This document shows, one piece after another, positions 21,310-33,230 of a DNA stretch of 64,000 bases. The translations under genes were made by a program, and so were the position numbers. The number at the start of each line of letters is the position of its first letter. The stretch's first letter is position 1. Below the pieces are notes generated by a model that saw only the letters and a program-made list of their open reading frames with translations, did no database searches and had not been told where the DNA came from. Source of the stretch: Austropuccinia psidii (Eukaryota; Basidiomycota; Pucciniomycetes; Pucciniales; Sphaerophragmiaceae); assembly GCA_023105745.1 (NCBI GenBank), contig JALGQZ010000014.1, positions 7,373,888 through 7,437,887 on the forward strand, in the 5' to 3' direction.

Positions 21310-22804
21310 AAGGTAATAAAGTTGAATGATCCTGACTAAGCATCCAAATGCCACAACTTGAACGTCAGGTGTTGGTGATTGAGTAGCCTTGCAAATGACT
21401 TGCATGATATAATTTCTTTCTCCCTACAAATAATTGAATAAAGGTTAGAGTGAATGAGAGAATTTGACAAGAAAGTAATGATTAACTTACTTTGCACTCA
21501 AAATTATTTCAAACAAATTCAAGAGAGTCAAGGAGTGCATTAACAGAAGCAAGTTGTGTAAATTCTCAACAAACTAAGAGTGTTATATTAATGCAATGAA
21601 ACAGTTATAAGTGAGAAATGAAACTATTATGTACCTAAGAGTGAACAACTGTAGATAAAATATTGAGTAGATAAGTACGACGTAGAGTAATATCACTATT
21701 ACAACTAATATCAAACGAAAGTAAGCAAAGATAACATGAATGAGAAAGTATAAAGTACCAACCAGATGCTATTTAATCACACAAATATAACAAAAGAACT
21801 AATTAACACACTGTATCTCAAAGATCAGTGACCAAACTACTACATAGGGAAGTCAGTAATCACATCAGTCTTAAACTACGAATAAAGAACAGACAAACCA
21901 CTATTAAGTGTATGTATTTAGTATGATAATAGAAAGATGATAATAATAAAAAGTATGATTGAATCTGCTCTACTTGTTTCAATCTTGAGGCATGCTCTTT
22001 TATAAAGAATTCTAGTACTTATCACCGTGGCACTGATAATTGTGTTTCATTTTCTTAACTGCGCGCAGTGTGATCTCATTTCTTAACGGAGTGATTTAAT
22101 TGCTCACGGACTGGGAGAGATCACCTCTTTTAACAAGTTGAACTTCGGGGCTTGGTTCTTCCTTTCTTGGGACAGAGACAACAGGGGTTAAGATTTCATT
22201 TGACTGAGCTGCAAGAACTTCAGGAAGTTAATGCAAAAATTGAATGGTTTTTGCCATAAATTAATAAAAGATGATTATTACTGTTTTAAATAGAAGAAAA
22301 ATACTTGAATGATATTAATTACAAGAATACTGACTGTACTTTCACAAAGGTAGCCGATTGCCTGAGTGACACCCCTCTCTCAGGAGCATTAATGATTTGT
22401 AGCAATTGAGAAATTAAACCAGACCACATTCCTAAAGGCAATTCTACAGCTCTTATTGCAGCTATAGCTTGACCAGAGACCTGACGAACTGGACGTTGAT
22501 CATCACCAAGCATTTGAATGAGACCATCTTTGACCTTTATTCTGATGTGATCGGGAACAGATTTCCAACATTGGATTAGCTCTTCATTCCTAATTACTTC
22601 GCGGGATGTTAGGGCATTCTTAATGGCTAAACCAGCAGCATTTCTAATGTGAGAAGGTTGATCGGTTGAGATCAAGACGGATAAAAGAGAATCAAGGTCA
22701 GGAGCAAAGTGCTGTCTTGAGGAAGTCTCAAGCTGATTGGTTGCATTAGACCGCAGAGCAGGATCAGGTGATAAGGTATTAGCAAGTAAAGTTGCTGTGT
22801 CCAT
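21310..22804 (-). pseudogene. Importin subunit beta-1 (Kap95-like), N-terminal fragment
   Basis: Importin beta carries cargo through nuclear pores. The first exon (22804 to ~22350) encodes ~150 residues beginning MDTATLLANTLSPDPALRSN, with HEAT-repeat landmarks GLAIKNALTSRE and GQAIAAIRAVELPLGMW. A later exon, from about 21580 to 21491, encodes QLASVNALLDSLEFV then TGA then NNFECK, ending at a gtaag donor. The next, from 21423, encodes GERNYIMQVICKATQ and VAFGCLVRIIQLYY. Homology stops near 21310. About 245 of the usual ~860 residues remain, with an internal stop and a poorly matching stretch at 21590-22318. A truncated copy, not the working gene. Confidence 0.8.
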
Positions 22805-22889
22805 AATCAGAATAAATCAACTGGATGCTAATTATAAACGATGAATTTGGTTCATTCAATCCATTAAAATTGAAAAGTTCATAAAAGTG

Positions 22890-24240
22890 CTAGATTAGTT
22901 GAAGAATCCCAAGACTGATTGAATCTGAGAATGGTTATCTTACAATGACAAAATATTCCGTTTTTTTCAAATGGAATGACTGAAGCAGACGCTTCAATTT
23001 GATTTGAAAACATAGGTTTCTTTATCATGAGGACTAGATTGAGTACATAGAAGTTTATTGATGCAATTCCTTTGAATAAGTTTTGATGTTTGTTTGACTT
23101 GCTTAGTTTCTTCCGCGGTTTGCTTTCCAGATGGATCTTCAGTAGCATCGATTGACTTGTCTTGAGCTCAACGACATTTGTTATTACGAGATTTTGAGAA
23201 CCAGGTTTGCTTAAGTGGCCAAACTTTCATCCCAGATGCTAAAACTTCAAGAGGAATTTTTTGTTCACAAAGGCGATTGTAAGTGTCCCAAATGAAAACG
23301 TGATTATCAACCCCACCACTCAATAGCCTTCCTTTAAGTGGATCATTAGAAAGATGATTAAGCCATAGTAAAGCCGAGACAAATTTTGTGTGACCCAATA
23401 GATAACCAACAATTGACCAAGCCTGTGGATAACAGGAGATTCTGATATTTTCATCTCGATCAGCAGTGACTAAGAGTGACTCGAGCATTGATGGTATGAA
23501 AGCGAGAGAGGTAAGCACTGAGACATGACCAGCAATAGGAGCCAATGATTTCAAGGTGGGCTTTGAAGGATCAGTCTTGGTAGAAGGTTGATCAAGACTA
23601 ATTGATTTTTTGATTTTTTCTGAAATCTGCTCTTGATCAGGATCGGATTGAAAGATAGTTTGTAAAGGGGCGTCAAATGGCAAACTAAAGATAAATTGAT
23701 TTAGTGGGATGATGCGCCCGATGAGAGATTGTCAGAATAGTTTTGTTATGATTCTAATCAAACCAATGAAATTGGAATTTAACATACTCATAGACATCTC
23801 CAAATTTGTCAGCAATGACAATGTTTTCTCCATTCGGAGAAATGGCAATAGAAGTTGGACGTTTGATTAATTCCCTGAAAGATAAAATCAAGATATTTTA
23901 GGATAAAACTAGACTAATTTAAGCATTCACCCATCACCAACCTATATTGAATTAATTTCAGATTAGGTAATTTCCAAATATTAAGTAGCTTATCCTCACC
24001 TGTAGAGATAAGTTTGAGAGATTGATTGGAATTTGGCGAAAGGGACTGATGATGAACAGCCAGCAACCTGATGAAGCCGGTATGATTTGTACCTTGTGGA
24101 TTGAGATAGGAGGTGGATAAAGTGGATGATATCAAGTTTCCATTAGCAGCATCAAAAACTTGAAGATGACAGCCAAATGCGATGATGATAAGATCCTTGG
24201 AAGGAGCTAAGATGAGCTGTTGGCAAGGTAACTTGAGACA
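22890..24240 (-). pseudogene. tRNA (guanine-N7)-methyltransferase non-catalytic subunit (Trm82/WDR4-like), disrupted
   Basis: Trm82 is the WD40 partner of Trm8 for m7G46 in tRNA. Exon 1 (~24230-23942) has QQLILAPSKDLIIIAFGC, VFDAANGN and LKLISTGEDKLLNIWKLPNL. Exon 2 (23874-23788) encodes ELIKRPTSIAISPNGENIV, IADKFGDVY. Exon 3 begins at 23684 (LPFDAPLQ) and has LAPIAGHVSVLTSLAF, TADRDENIRIS, GHTKFVSAL and LLSGGVDNHVFIWD. Introns are GT-AG, the first with a weak GTTGGT donor. Faults: no in-frame ATG before exon 1 (TGA upstream), a TGA at ~23166 followed by continuing coding sequence, and a frameshift near 23000 before ASASVIPFEKNGIF. Likely dead, on the same strand just downstream of nothing else recognisable. 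Confidence 0.8.
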
Positions 24241-24469
24241 AAATAAAAGACAATGATGATGTTGATGCTGATACTGATGACAACAAAGATGAGATTGATG
24301 AGACTGATGTGAATGATTAGAAGACAGGGTTAAAAAAATTTCAAGAATTTTTCAAATTAATGATCGAAAGGCCAAGTCAGATCTAGGTTGGCTGTTGTGC
24401 CAGTGAAAAAACTTCAAACCAAAAATACCCTAATTTAGTGATAAAGGAAGGTGCATATGCATAACACTT
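24241..24469. other. Short spacer before the AT block
   Basis: The start carries a (tgatga)-like trinucleotide run (24255-24315), then ordinary sequence. A promoter for the Trm82-like gene would lie here but no clear box is seen. Confidence 0.35.
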
Positions 24470-26544
24470 ATGTGGAATAAGGGATAATGAAAATGATTAA
24501 TTAAATATGAAAGAGGAAATCAATTTGTTGTGAAAAAGGGTAAAAATTAAAAATCAAAAAAGTAATAAATTAAATAAATAATAAAAGGTGATATTAAATA
24601 TTAAATAAATAATAGATTTATCATAAAAAATTAATAATAAAATTATATATTGAAAAACAAAAAAATTAATCGAACTAAGTCAGAAAAAATTGATAATACG
24701 TAGTCCATAAAAAAACCAAAAAATCAATTAATCACAGATTTTCATAATTCAATAAATAATAAATAATAATAAAATCATTAATAATGAATGGTAATTAAAT
24801 ATTAAATAGAAAATAGAAAATAAATGATACATAAATTTTATAATCAAAATAAAAACTAATGAATAAATAAATAATAGATATCTAATACAACATAAATAAA
24901 AAAGATAAAGAATGAATGATAACAATTAAAAGCAGTTCATAAGTAGTGACTGATCAATACATAATTAATGAATAAGAAATAAATAATAATCAATCATAAA
25001 ATATAAATAAAAATGAATGCATAATAAATAAAGAAAACTAAAAAGTATATGAATAGTATATATATCATGAAAAATGAATAATACAAAGGAATAATTATCA
25101 ATCAAGTCTAATATATACATGAATAATAGATAAATCATATAATATAAAAATTTCAAAAAGAATATTAAATAATGAAAACTGAAAATAAATAAGAAAAGTG
25201 GATCATCAAAATAAAAAACATGAAAAACATAAATAATGAAATGAGAATCATAAAAAATGAATTTTAAACAATAAAAAAAAAAAAATTGATAAAGTATAAA
25301 TAAGATAAAATGAATGATAAATGATTGAAATACAAAAATAAATGAACAATGAATAAATCAAAAAATTCAAAAATAAAACAAAATATAATAAAAAATGAAA
25401 CAATAATAACTAAATAACTAGTAACTGAGATTTTTTTTGAATAAATTCATGAAACCTCAATGAATCAAATATAAATAATCAGAAATGACTAATGCACCAT
25501 AAAAACTGATAAATAAATAATAAATAAATAAATAAAATTTAAAAAAATATTAAATAAGTAATAAATTTATCATTAAAAAAAGTAAATATTGAAAATTTAA
25601 AATTGTTTAAATATTAATAACTAATAAGTGTATCATTTAAGAAAAGTAAATACCAAAAAATGAAAATTATGTACATATTTAATAATGATTTTATCGCTAA
25701 AAAAAGTAGATATTAGAAATTTGGAATTATCCAAATATTAAGTAAATAAATTACTTCTCATGAAAAATAAATGGTAAAATTTAATGATTAATTAATAATC
25801 CATAAAAATAAATAATATGTAGTACATAAAAAAATCACAAATCAAATGAAAACAAAAGGTAATCAAAAATAGATCAATAATAAATCAATAACTGTTCACT
25901 CATAAAAGCTGTGAATTAATTCATAAAAGCTCAATAAATTGAATATAAATACTTAAAAATGACTCCTGAACAATAAAAACTAATAAATGAAAAAATAAAT
26001 AAGCCATAAAAATTGTATCATAAATGATAAAAATCAATAGTTAAAATAATAATGAATGAATCATAAAGCATCAATATGAAAAATACCAAATAAAAAAAGA
26101 AGAAATAATAAAAATAAACAATTAATATTGCTATTAATTGATTAAGCTTGATTTTAATCAATTTATAATCATTATAATGTGTTAATACTGATTAGAATAA
26201 ATTCGTATTAATTGTAATTATTTAAGACTGATTGTAATCAATTGTCCTTTATTTTAAATTTTTGTAATAAACTTTGATTAATCATTATTGTATAAAATTG
26301 ATTTTAAGAATTAAAAATCAATTATAATTATTCATCATTAATAACAAATTAATTTTAATTATTGCTTATGGATTTTTCTCAATTCCAAGACAATTCAATT
26401 GAATTTCAAATAAACCACATTAAAGTACAAGTATTTCTTACTTGATAAAAAATTAAAAAGTAAGAAATTACAAAATTGAATTGAAATGAGTTTAATTTAG
26501 CTAAATGGCATCAACAATGACATTGAAATTCCATTATTAATGTG
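24470..26544. repeat. A-rich low-complexity block left of the satellite
   Basis: About 2 kb almost entirely of A and T, plus strand rich in aataaataa and aaaaatgaat words up to about 26130, then shifting to T-rich with attaattttaat words. No gene. Weak ~100-bp similarities recur (for example aaatattaaataagtaataaattta near 25540 and 25735). Confidence 0.7.
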
Positions 26545-28463
26545 ATTAATTTTAATGAATTATAATTAATTTTAATTAATTTTAATTAATTTTAATTAAT
26601 TTTAATTAATTTTAATTAATTTTAATTAATTTTAATTAATTTTAATTAATTTTAATTAATTTTAATTAATTTTAATTAATTTTAATTAATTTTAATTAAT
26701 TTTAATTAATTTTAATTAATTTTAATTAATTTTAATTAATTTTAATTAATTTTAATTAATTTTAATTAATTTTAATTAATTTTAATTAATTTTAATTAAT
26801 TTTAATTAATTTTAATTAATTTTAATTAATTTTAATTAATTTTAATTAATTTTAATTAATTTTAATTAATTTTAATTAATTTTAATTAATTTTAATTAAT
26901 TTTAATTAATTTTAATTAATTTTAATTAATTTTAATTAATTTTAATTAATTTTAATTAATTTTAATTAATTTTAATTAATTTTAATTAATTTTAATTAAT
27001 TTTAATTAATTTTAATTAATTTTAATTAATTTTAATTAATTTTAATTAATTTTAATTAATTTTAATTAATTTTAATTAATTTTAATTAATTTTAATTAAT
27101 TTTAATTAATTTTAATTAATTTTAATTAATTTTAATTAATTTTAATTAATTTTAATTAATTTTAATTAATTTTAATTAATTTTAATTAATTTTAATTAAT
27201 TTTAATTAATTTTAATTAATTTTAATTAATTTTAATTAATTTTAATTAATTTTAATTAATTTTAATTAATTTTAATTAATTTTAATTAATTTTAATTAAT
27301 TTTAATTAATTTTAATTAATTTTAATTAATTTTAATTAATTTTAATTAATTTTAATTAATTTTAATTAATTTTAATTAATTTTAATTAATTTTAATTAAT
27401 TTTAATTAATTTTAATTAATTTTAATTAATTTTAATTAATTTTAATTAATTTAATTAATTTTAATTAATTTTAATTAATTTTAATTAATTTTAATTTATT
27501 TTCATTAATTTTAATTAATTTTAATTAATTTTAATTAATTTTAATTAATTTTAATTAATTTTAATTAATTTTAATTAATTTTAATTAATTTTAATTAATT
27601 TTAATTAATTTTAATTAAATTTAATTCATTTTAATTAATTTTAATTAATTTTAATTAAATTTAATTAATTTTAATTAATTTTAATTAATTTTAATTAATT
27701 TTAATTAAATTTAATTAATTTTAATTAATTTTAATTAATTTTAATTAATTTTAATTAATTTTAATTAATTTTAATTAATTTTAATTAATTTTAATTAATT
27801 TTAATTAATTTTAATTAATTTTAATTAATTTTAATTAATTTTAATTAATTTTAATTAATTTTAATTAATTTTAATTAATTTTAATTAATTTCAATTAATT
27901 TTAATTAAATTTAATTCATTTTAATTAATTTTAATTAATTTTAATTAAATTTAATTCATTTTAATTCATTTTAATTAATTTTAATTAATTTTAATTAATT
28001 TTAATTAATTTTAATTAATTTTAATTAATTTTAATTAATTTTAATTAATTTTAATTAATTTTAATTAATTTCAATTAATTTTAATTAATTTTAATTAATT
28101 TTAATTTATTTTAATTAATTTTAATTAATTTTAATTGATTTTAATTAATTTTAATTAATTTTAATTAATTTTAATTAATTTTAATTAATTTTAATTAATT
28201 TTAATTAATTTTAATTAATTTTTTAATTAATTTTAATTAATTTTAATTAATTTTAATTAATTTTAATTAATTTTAATTAATTTTAATTAATTTTAATTAA
28301 TTTTAATTAATTTTAATTAATTTTAATTAATTTTAATTAATTTTAATTAATTTTAATTAATTTTAATTAATTTGAATTAATTTTAATTAATTTTAATTAA
28401 TTTTAATTAATTTGAATTAATTTTAATTAATTTTAATTAATTTTAATTAATTTTAATTCATTT
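26545..28463 (+). repeat. 10-bp satellite (TTTTAATTAA)n, left array
   Basis: About 190 tandem copies, almost perfect for the first ~900 bp. Phase slips occur near 27451 and 28220. Variant units (ttaattcatt, tttaattgatt, tttgaattaa) appear toward the gap. Each unit contains the palindrome TTAATTAA. Confidence 0.98.
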
Positions 28464-28963
28464 NNNNNNNNNNNNNNNNNNNNNNNNNNNNNNNNNNNNN
28501 NNNNNNNNNNNNNNNNNNNNNNNNNNNNNNNNNNNNNNNNNNNNNNNNNNNNNNNNNNNNNNNNNNNNNNNNNNNNNNNNNNNNNNNNNNNNNNNNNNNN
28601 NNNNNNNNNNNNNNNNNNNNNNNNNNNNNNNNNNNNNNNNNNNNNNNNNNNNNNNNNNNNNNNNNNNNNNNNNNNNNNNNNNNNNNNNNNNNNNNNNNNN
28701 NNNNNNNNNNNNNNNNNNNNNNNNNNNNNNNNNNNNNNNNNNNNNNNNNNNNNNNNNNNNNNNNNNNNNNNNNNNNNNNNNNNNNNNNNNNNNNNNNNNN
28801 NNNNNNNNNNNNNNNNNNNNNNNNNNNNNNNNNNNNNNNNNNNNNNNNNNNNNNNNNNNNNNNNNNNNNNNNNNNNNNNNNNNNNNNNNNNNNNNNNNNN
28901 NNNNNNNNNNNNNNNNNNNNNNNNNNNNNNNNNNNNNNNNNNNNNNNNNNNNNNNNNNNNNNN
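28464..28963. other. Assembly gap of 500 N
   Basis: Exactly 500 N, which usually marks a gap of unknown size. The satellite unit is on opposite strands on the two sides. Confidence 0.99.
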
Positions 28964-30759
28964 TAATTAAAATGAATTAAAATTAATTAAAATTAATTAA
29001 AATTAATTAAAATGAATTAAAATTAATTAAAATGAATTAAAATTAATTAAAATGAATTAAAATTAATTAAAATGAATTAAAATTAATTAAAATGAATTAA
29101 AATTAATTAAAATTAATTAAAATTAATTAAAATGAATTAAAATTAATTAAAATGAATTAAAATTAATTAAAATGAATTAAAATTAATTAAAATTAATTAA
29201 AATTAATTAAAATGAATTAAAATTAATTAAAATGAATTAAAATTAATTAAAATTAATTAAAATTAATTAAAATTAATTAAAATTAATTAAAATTAATTAA
29301 AATTAATTAAAATTAATTAAAATTAATTAAAATTAATTAAAATTAATTAAAATTAATTAAAATTAATTAAAATTAATTAAAATTAATTAAAATTAATTAA
29401 AATTAATTAAAATTAATTAAAATTAATTAAAATTAATTAAAATTAATTAAAATTAATTAAAATTAATTAAAATTAATTAAAATTAATTAAAATTAATTAA
29501 AATTAATTAAAATTAATTAAAATTAATTAAAATTAATTAAAATTAATTAAAATTAATTAAAATTAATTAAAATTAATTAAAATTAATTAAAATTAATTAA
29601 AATTAATTAAAATTAATTAAAATTAATTAAAATTAATTAAAATTAATTAAAATTAATTAAAATTAATTAAAATTAATTAAAATTAATTAAAATTAATTAA
29701 AATTAATTAAAATTAATTAAAATTAATTAAAATTAATTAAAATTAATTAAAATTAATTAAAATTAATTAAAATTAATTAAAATTAATTAAAATTAATTAA
29801 AATTAATTAAAATTAATTAAAATTAATTAAAATTAATTAAAATTAATTAAAATTAATTAAAATTAATTAAAATTAATTAAAATTAATTAAAATTAATTAA
29901 AATTAATTAAAATTAATTAAAATTAATTAAAATTAATTAAAATTAATTAAAATTAATTAAAATTAATTAAAATTAATTAAAATTAATTAAAATTAATTAA
30001 AATTAATTAAAATTAATTAAAATTAATTAAAATTAATTAAAATTAATTAAAATTAATTAAAATTAATTAAAATTAATTAAAATTAATTAAAATTAATTAA
30101 AATTAATTAAAATTAATTAAAATTAATTAAAATTAATTAAAATTAATTAAAATTAATTAAAATTAATTAAAATTAATTAAAATTAATTAAAATTAATTAA
30201 AATTAATTAAAATTAATTAAAATTAATTAAAATTAATTAAAATTAATTAAAATTAATTAAAATTAATTAAAATTAATTAAAATTAATTAAAATTAATTAA
30301 AATTAATTAAAATTAATTAAAATTAATTAAAATTAATTAAAATTAATTAAAATTAATTAAAATTAATTAAAATTAATTAAAATTAATTAAAATTAATTAA
30401 AATTAATTAAAATTAATTAAAATTAATTAAAATTAATTAAAATTAATTAAAATTAATTAAAATTAATTAAAATTAATTAAAATTAATTAAAATTAATTAA
30501 AATTAATTAAAATTAATTAAAATTAATTAAAATTAATTAAAATTAATTAAAATTAATTAAAATTAATTAAAATTAATTAAAATTAATTAAAATTAATTAA
30601 AATTAATTAAAATTAATTAAAATTAATTAAAATTAATTAAAATTAATTAAAATTAATTAAAATTAATTAAAATTAATTAAAATTAATTAAAATTAATTAA
30701 AATTAATCAAAATTAATTAAAATTAATTAAAATTAATTAAAATTAATCAAAATTAATTA
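28964..30759 (-). repeat. 10-bp satellite, right array in reverse polarity
   Basis: About 180 copies of AATTAATTAA, the complement of the left unit. Variants aatgaattaa cluster in the first ~270 bp beside the gap, the complement of ttaattcatt variants on the left. The last units contain aattaatcaa. Confidence 0.98.
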
Positions 30760-31570
30760 TGCATTAAATCTTTAGTTTTCATTATTCATTATGTATTTTA
30801 TATTTTATATTTAATCATTATTTATTCTTATTCTTTATATATTTTTTACTTCAGTATTCACTATTATTTGTTATATTTTATCTTTTATCATTAGTTTTTT
30901 TTATTAATAAGCTGTTATATTTCTTCCATCAATACTTTGTATTTTCATTATTCATATTTCATATTTTATTTATACTTCACCTTTGTAAATTTTTTTATCC
31001 ATTATTTATTCTTATCAGTCATATTTGACTTATCACTCTCATTTATGATTATTAATTATATTTTACATTTCACGTATTTTTTGATATTTACTTTCTTTTG
31101 ATTAATTATGCTTTATTTATCGTTTATTTTCATCAATTGTATTTTTTCTTAATTATATTTCATATCTTGTTTATTATTCATATTATTTATTGTATATTTA
31201 ACATTTATTTATTATTATTTTTTCTTAATTCTATTTCATATCTTGTTTATTATTTATATTATTTATTGTATTTTTAAAATTTATTTATTATCTATTTATT
31301 TATCCATTTCAATTTGTTGCTTATTTAATTTGAAACTTATTCTTCATCTTGCGCTACTCCTTATTCATTATTTGATTTCAATTTTCACCATTTATTAACC
31401 TGTATTTTTTAAATTCTTATTATTTTTTTTTTTCATTTTTCAAAATTGGTCACCATTCATTAGCTTATTTCATTTGAAATTCATTATTCATCCTCTGCTA
31501 CTTCTTATTTATTATTCAATTTGAATTGCCACCAATTATTCCCATTTCTTTCTCAAAATCCTCATTATTC
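30760..31570. repeat. T-rich low-complexity block right of the satellite
   Basis: Plus strand rich in tttattattt and attatttat words, the complement in character of the A-rich block at 24470-26130. One near-exact short duplication (tttcttaatt...catatcttgtttattattt) occurs near 31146 and 31227. No gene. Confidence 0.65.
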
Positions 31571-32420
31571 ATGTTTTTAAAATACCCAAGGCATTGTTGA
31601 ACCCAGCTTCTTCTCAAAGGCTATCTGGAGAAACAGGACCAAAGAAGTGTATCAGAAGCCATGGTTCACCTTCTTTGCTCAAAAAATCTCTCAAGCCAAG
31701 CCCAAATGTTTCTGGAAGTGAGACAAAGTGAATTGGCTAAGTCCTCACATACTCAATCACTGAAGAGCACAATCTTGGGGCATTGCATCAACGCATGGCT
31801 GAAGCTGGCCATGTTCATTGTTCTGGGAAAAGCAATGTGGATTCTGAAGTGATCTCCTGGATTTTTTCCAGACAAGCAATTCTTGCAAAATGAACCACAT
31901 CCAGACAATTAACATGGAGGGATAGTTGTTTTTGAATTGGGCCAGTTTTTTCCCATAGTGAATTTCTCCACACTTCATATGACAAATAAAAATAAGCATT
32001 TTATTTTAACAGAGTGGCAAAGGTGTTGTTTTACAAGATGTAGAAACCCTCAGAGATGCATACCAGGAGATGTAACTTACTTTCATAACTTCCACCCCCC
32101 ATGAAGCACAATAAAGAGAATAGAAAAACTTTGCCATAAGTTAACCTGGTGCAAGGAATGTCTTGAAATAATGATTGATGGGATAAATAAGAAATAAAAA
32201 AACAAAAAAGGAATTTGGCAATATCTTTCCAAAAAGCCCAAACCTGAGGGTATTGATGTTGTAAGGCCTTCCGAATCTATCCACAGAATTTAAAATAGCT
32301 CACAAAGTGGCCAAGGCATTGCTTACAAACGTTTTGGGTAGAATACCCCCTTTGAGCTGCATTCCAGGAGAGAAAATTAATTTCATAACCTCTACTTGCC
32401 ACCAAGCACCATAAAATCAA
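31571..32420. other. Unassigned sequence, probably chromovirus 3' flank
   Basis: Composition returns to normal. Short open frames on both strands at 31661-31999 match nothing I know. Given its place after the chromodomain (minus strand), part of it may be the element's 3' untranslated region or LTR, but no repeat partner was found. Confidence 0.35.
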
Positions 32421-32429
32421 ACTCTTGAG

Positions 32430-33230
32430 GTGTTTTGGCCAGGCTTGTCAGGATAGAAGGTATGGAAGTCCTTAAACATTTCTGGTGAGTTGGTAAAGCT
32501 GGAAGCTTGTTACCAAGGTTTTCTTTCTGGGTCTTCATTGAATCATTTCCACTCTACAACGTACCAGAATTTACCTCTCTTGAGTTTTGAGTCCATAACC
32601 TGAGCCACTTCCCATTCTTCTTTCTCCTCCACTAAGACTAAAGGTGGTGGAAATTGATTTGGGCTTGGGATAGTTGATTTCTTTACCGGTTATAATAACT
32701 ACACATGGAATACAGGGTTAACTGAATTCCATTGTTGAGGCAACCTGGGGTGATATGCATGGCTGCCAATATTCTTCAGGACTTCAAAGGTTCCCAACCA
32801 TATTTCTGAGAGCTTCTTGGCAGGTCTTTTAGTCTTTATATTCTTTGAGGCCAGCCATAATTTGTCCCCAGGTTGGAAATCAGGTGGAATTTTTCTATTT
32901 CTATATTCATACTTTTTAAAATGCCTCATTTCTGACTCTAATTCTTCCTTCAACACTTGCTGTAATAATTGCAGGTTTTTTGATACCTTTCCAGAAGGTG
33001 TGTCTTGAGAAAATTAAATTAAAAAAATCTGGGATTTCATTCAACAAAAGGTGGCAAAAGGTGATTGCTGTGTTGATTAATGTTCTGCATTCTTATAGGA
33101 AAATTCAGCCAGAGGAAGCTAGATGTGCCAGTCATCTTGATGGGCAAATGAATTTTTCAGTAATAGTCTGTGGCAGTTTTTGCCTTTCTTTATTGAGAGA
33201 ATGTCACAGGAGATCTTCTAAGTGAAGAGG
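32430..33230 (-). pseudogene. Gypsy chromovirus integrase C-terminus and chromodomain remnant
   Basis: The minus strand reads DDWHI-LPLAEFSYKN and STQQSPF near 33100, the end of the integrase core. A frame at 32956-32699 follows (HFKKYEYRNRKIPPDFQPGD, KLWLASKNIKTKRPAKKLSE, NPVFHV), the GPY/F-like region of Tf1/sushi-type integrases. Downstream, around 32520-32640, comes a chromodomain-like WEVAQVMDSKLKRGKFWYVV EWN. Stops interrupt all three. No reverse transcriptase, gag or LTR was found beside it, so this is an isolated tail. Confidence 0.8.

Noticed and set aside
31661..31999. Short ORFs on both strands before the chromovirus remnant
   Set aside because: They overlap each other, show no known motif and have no long extension.
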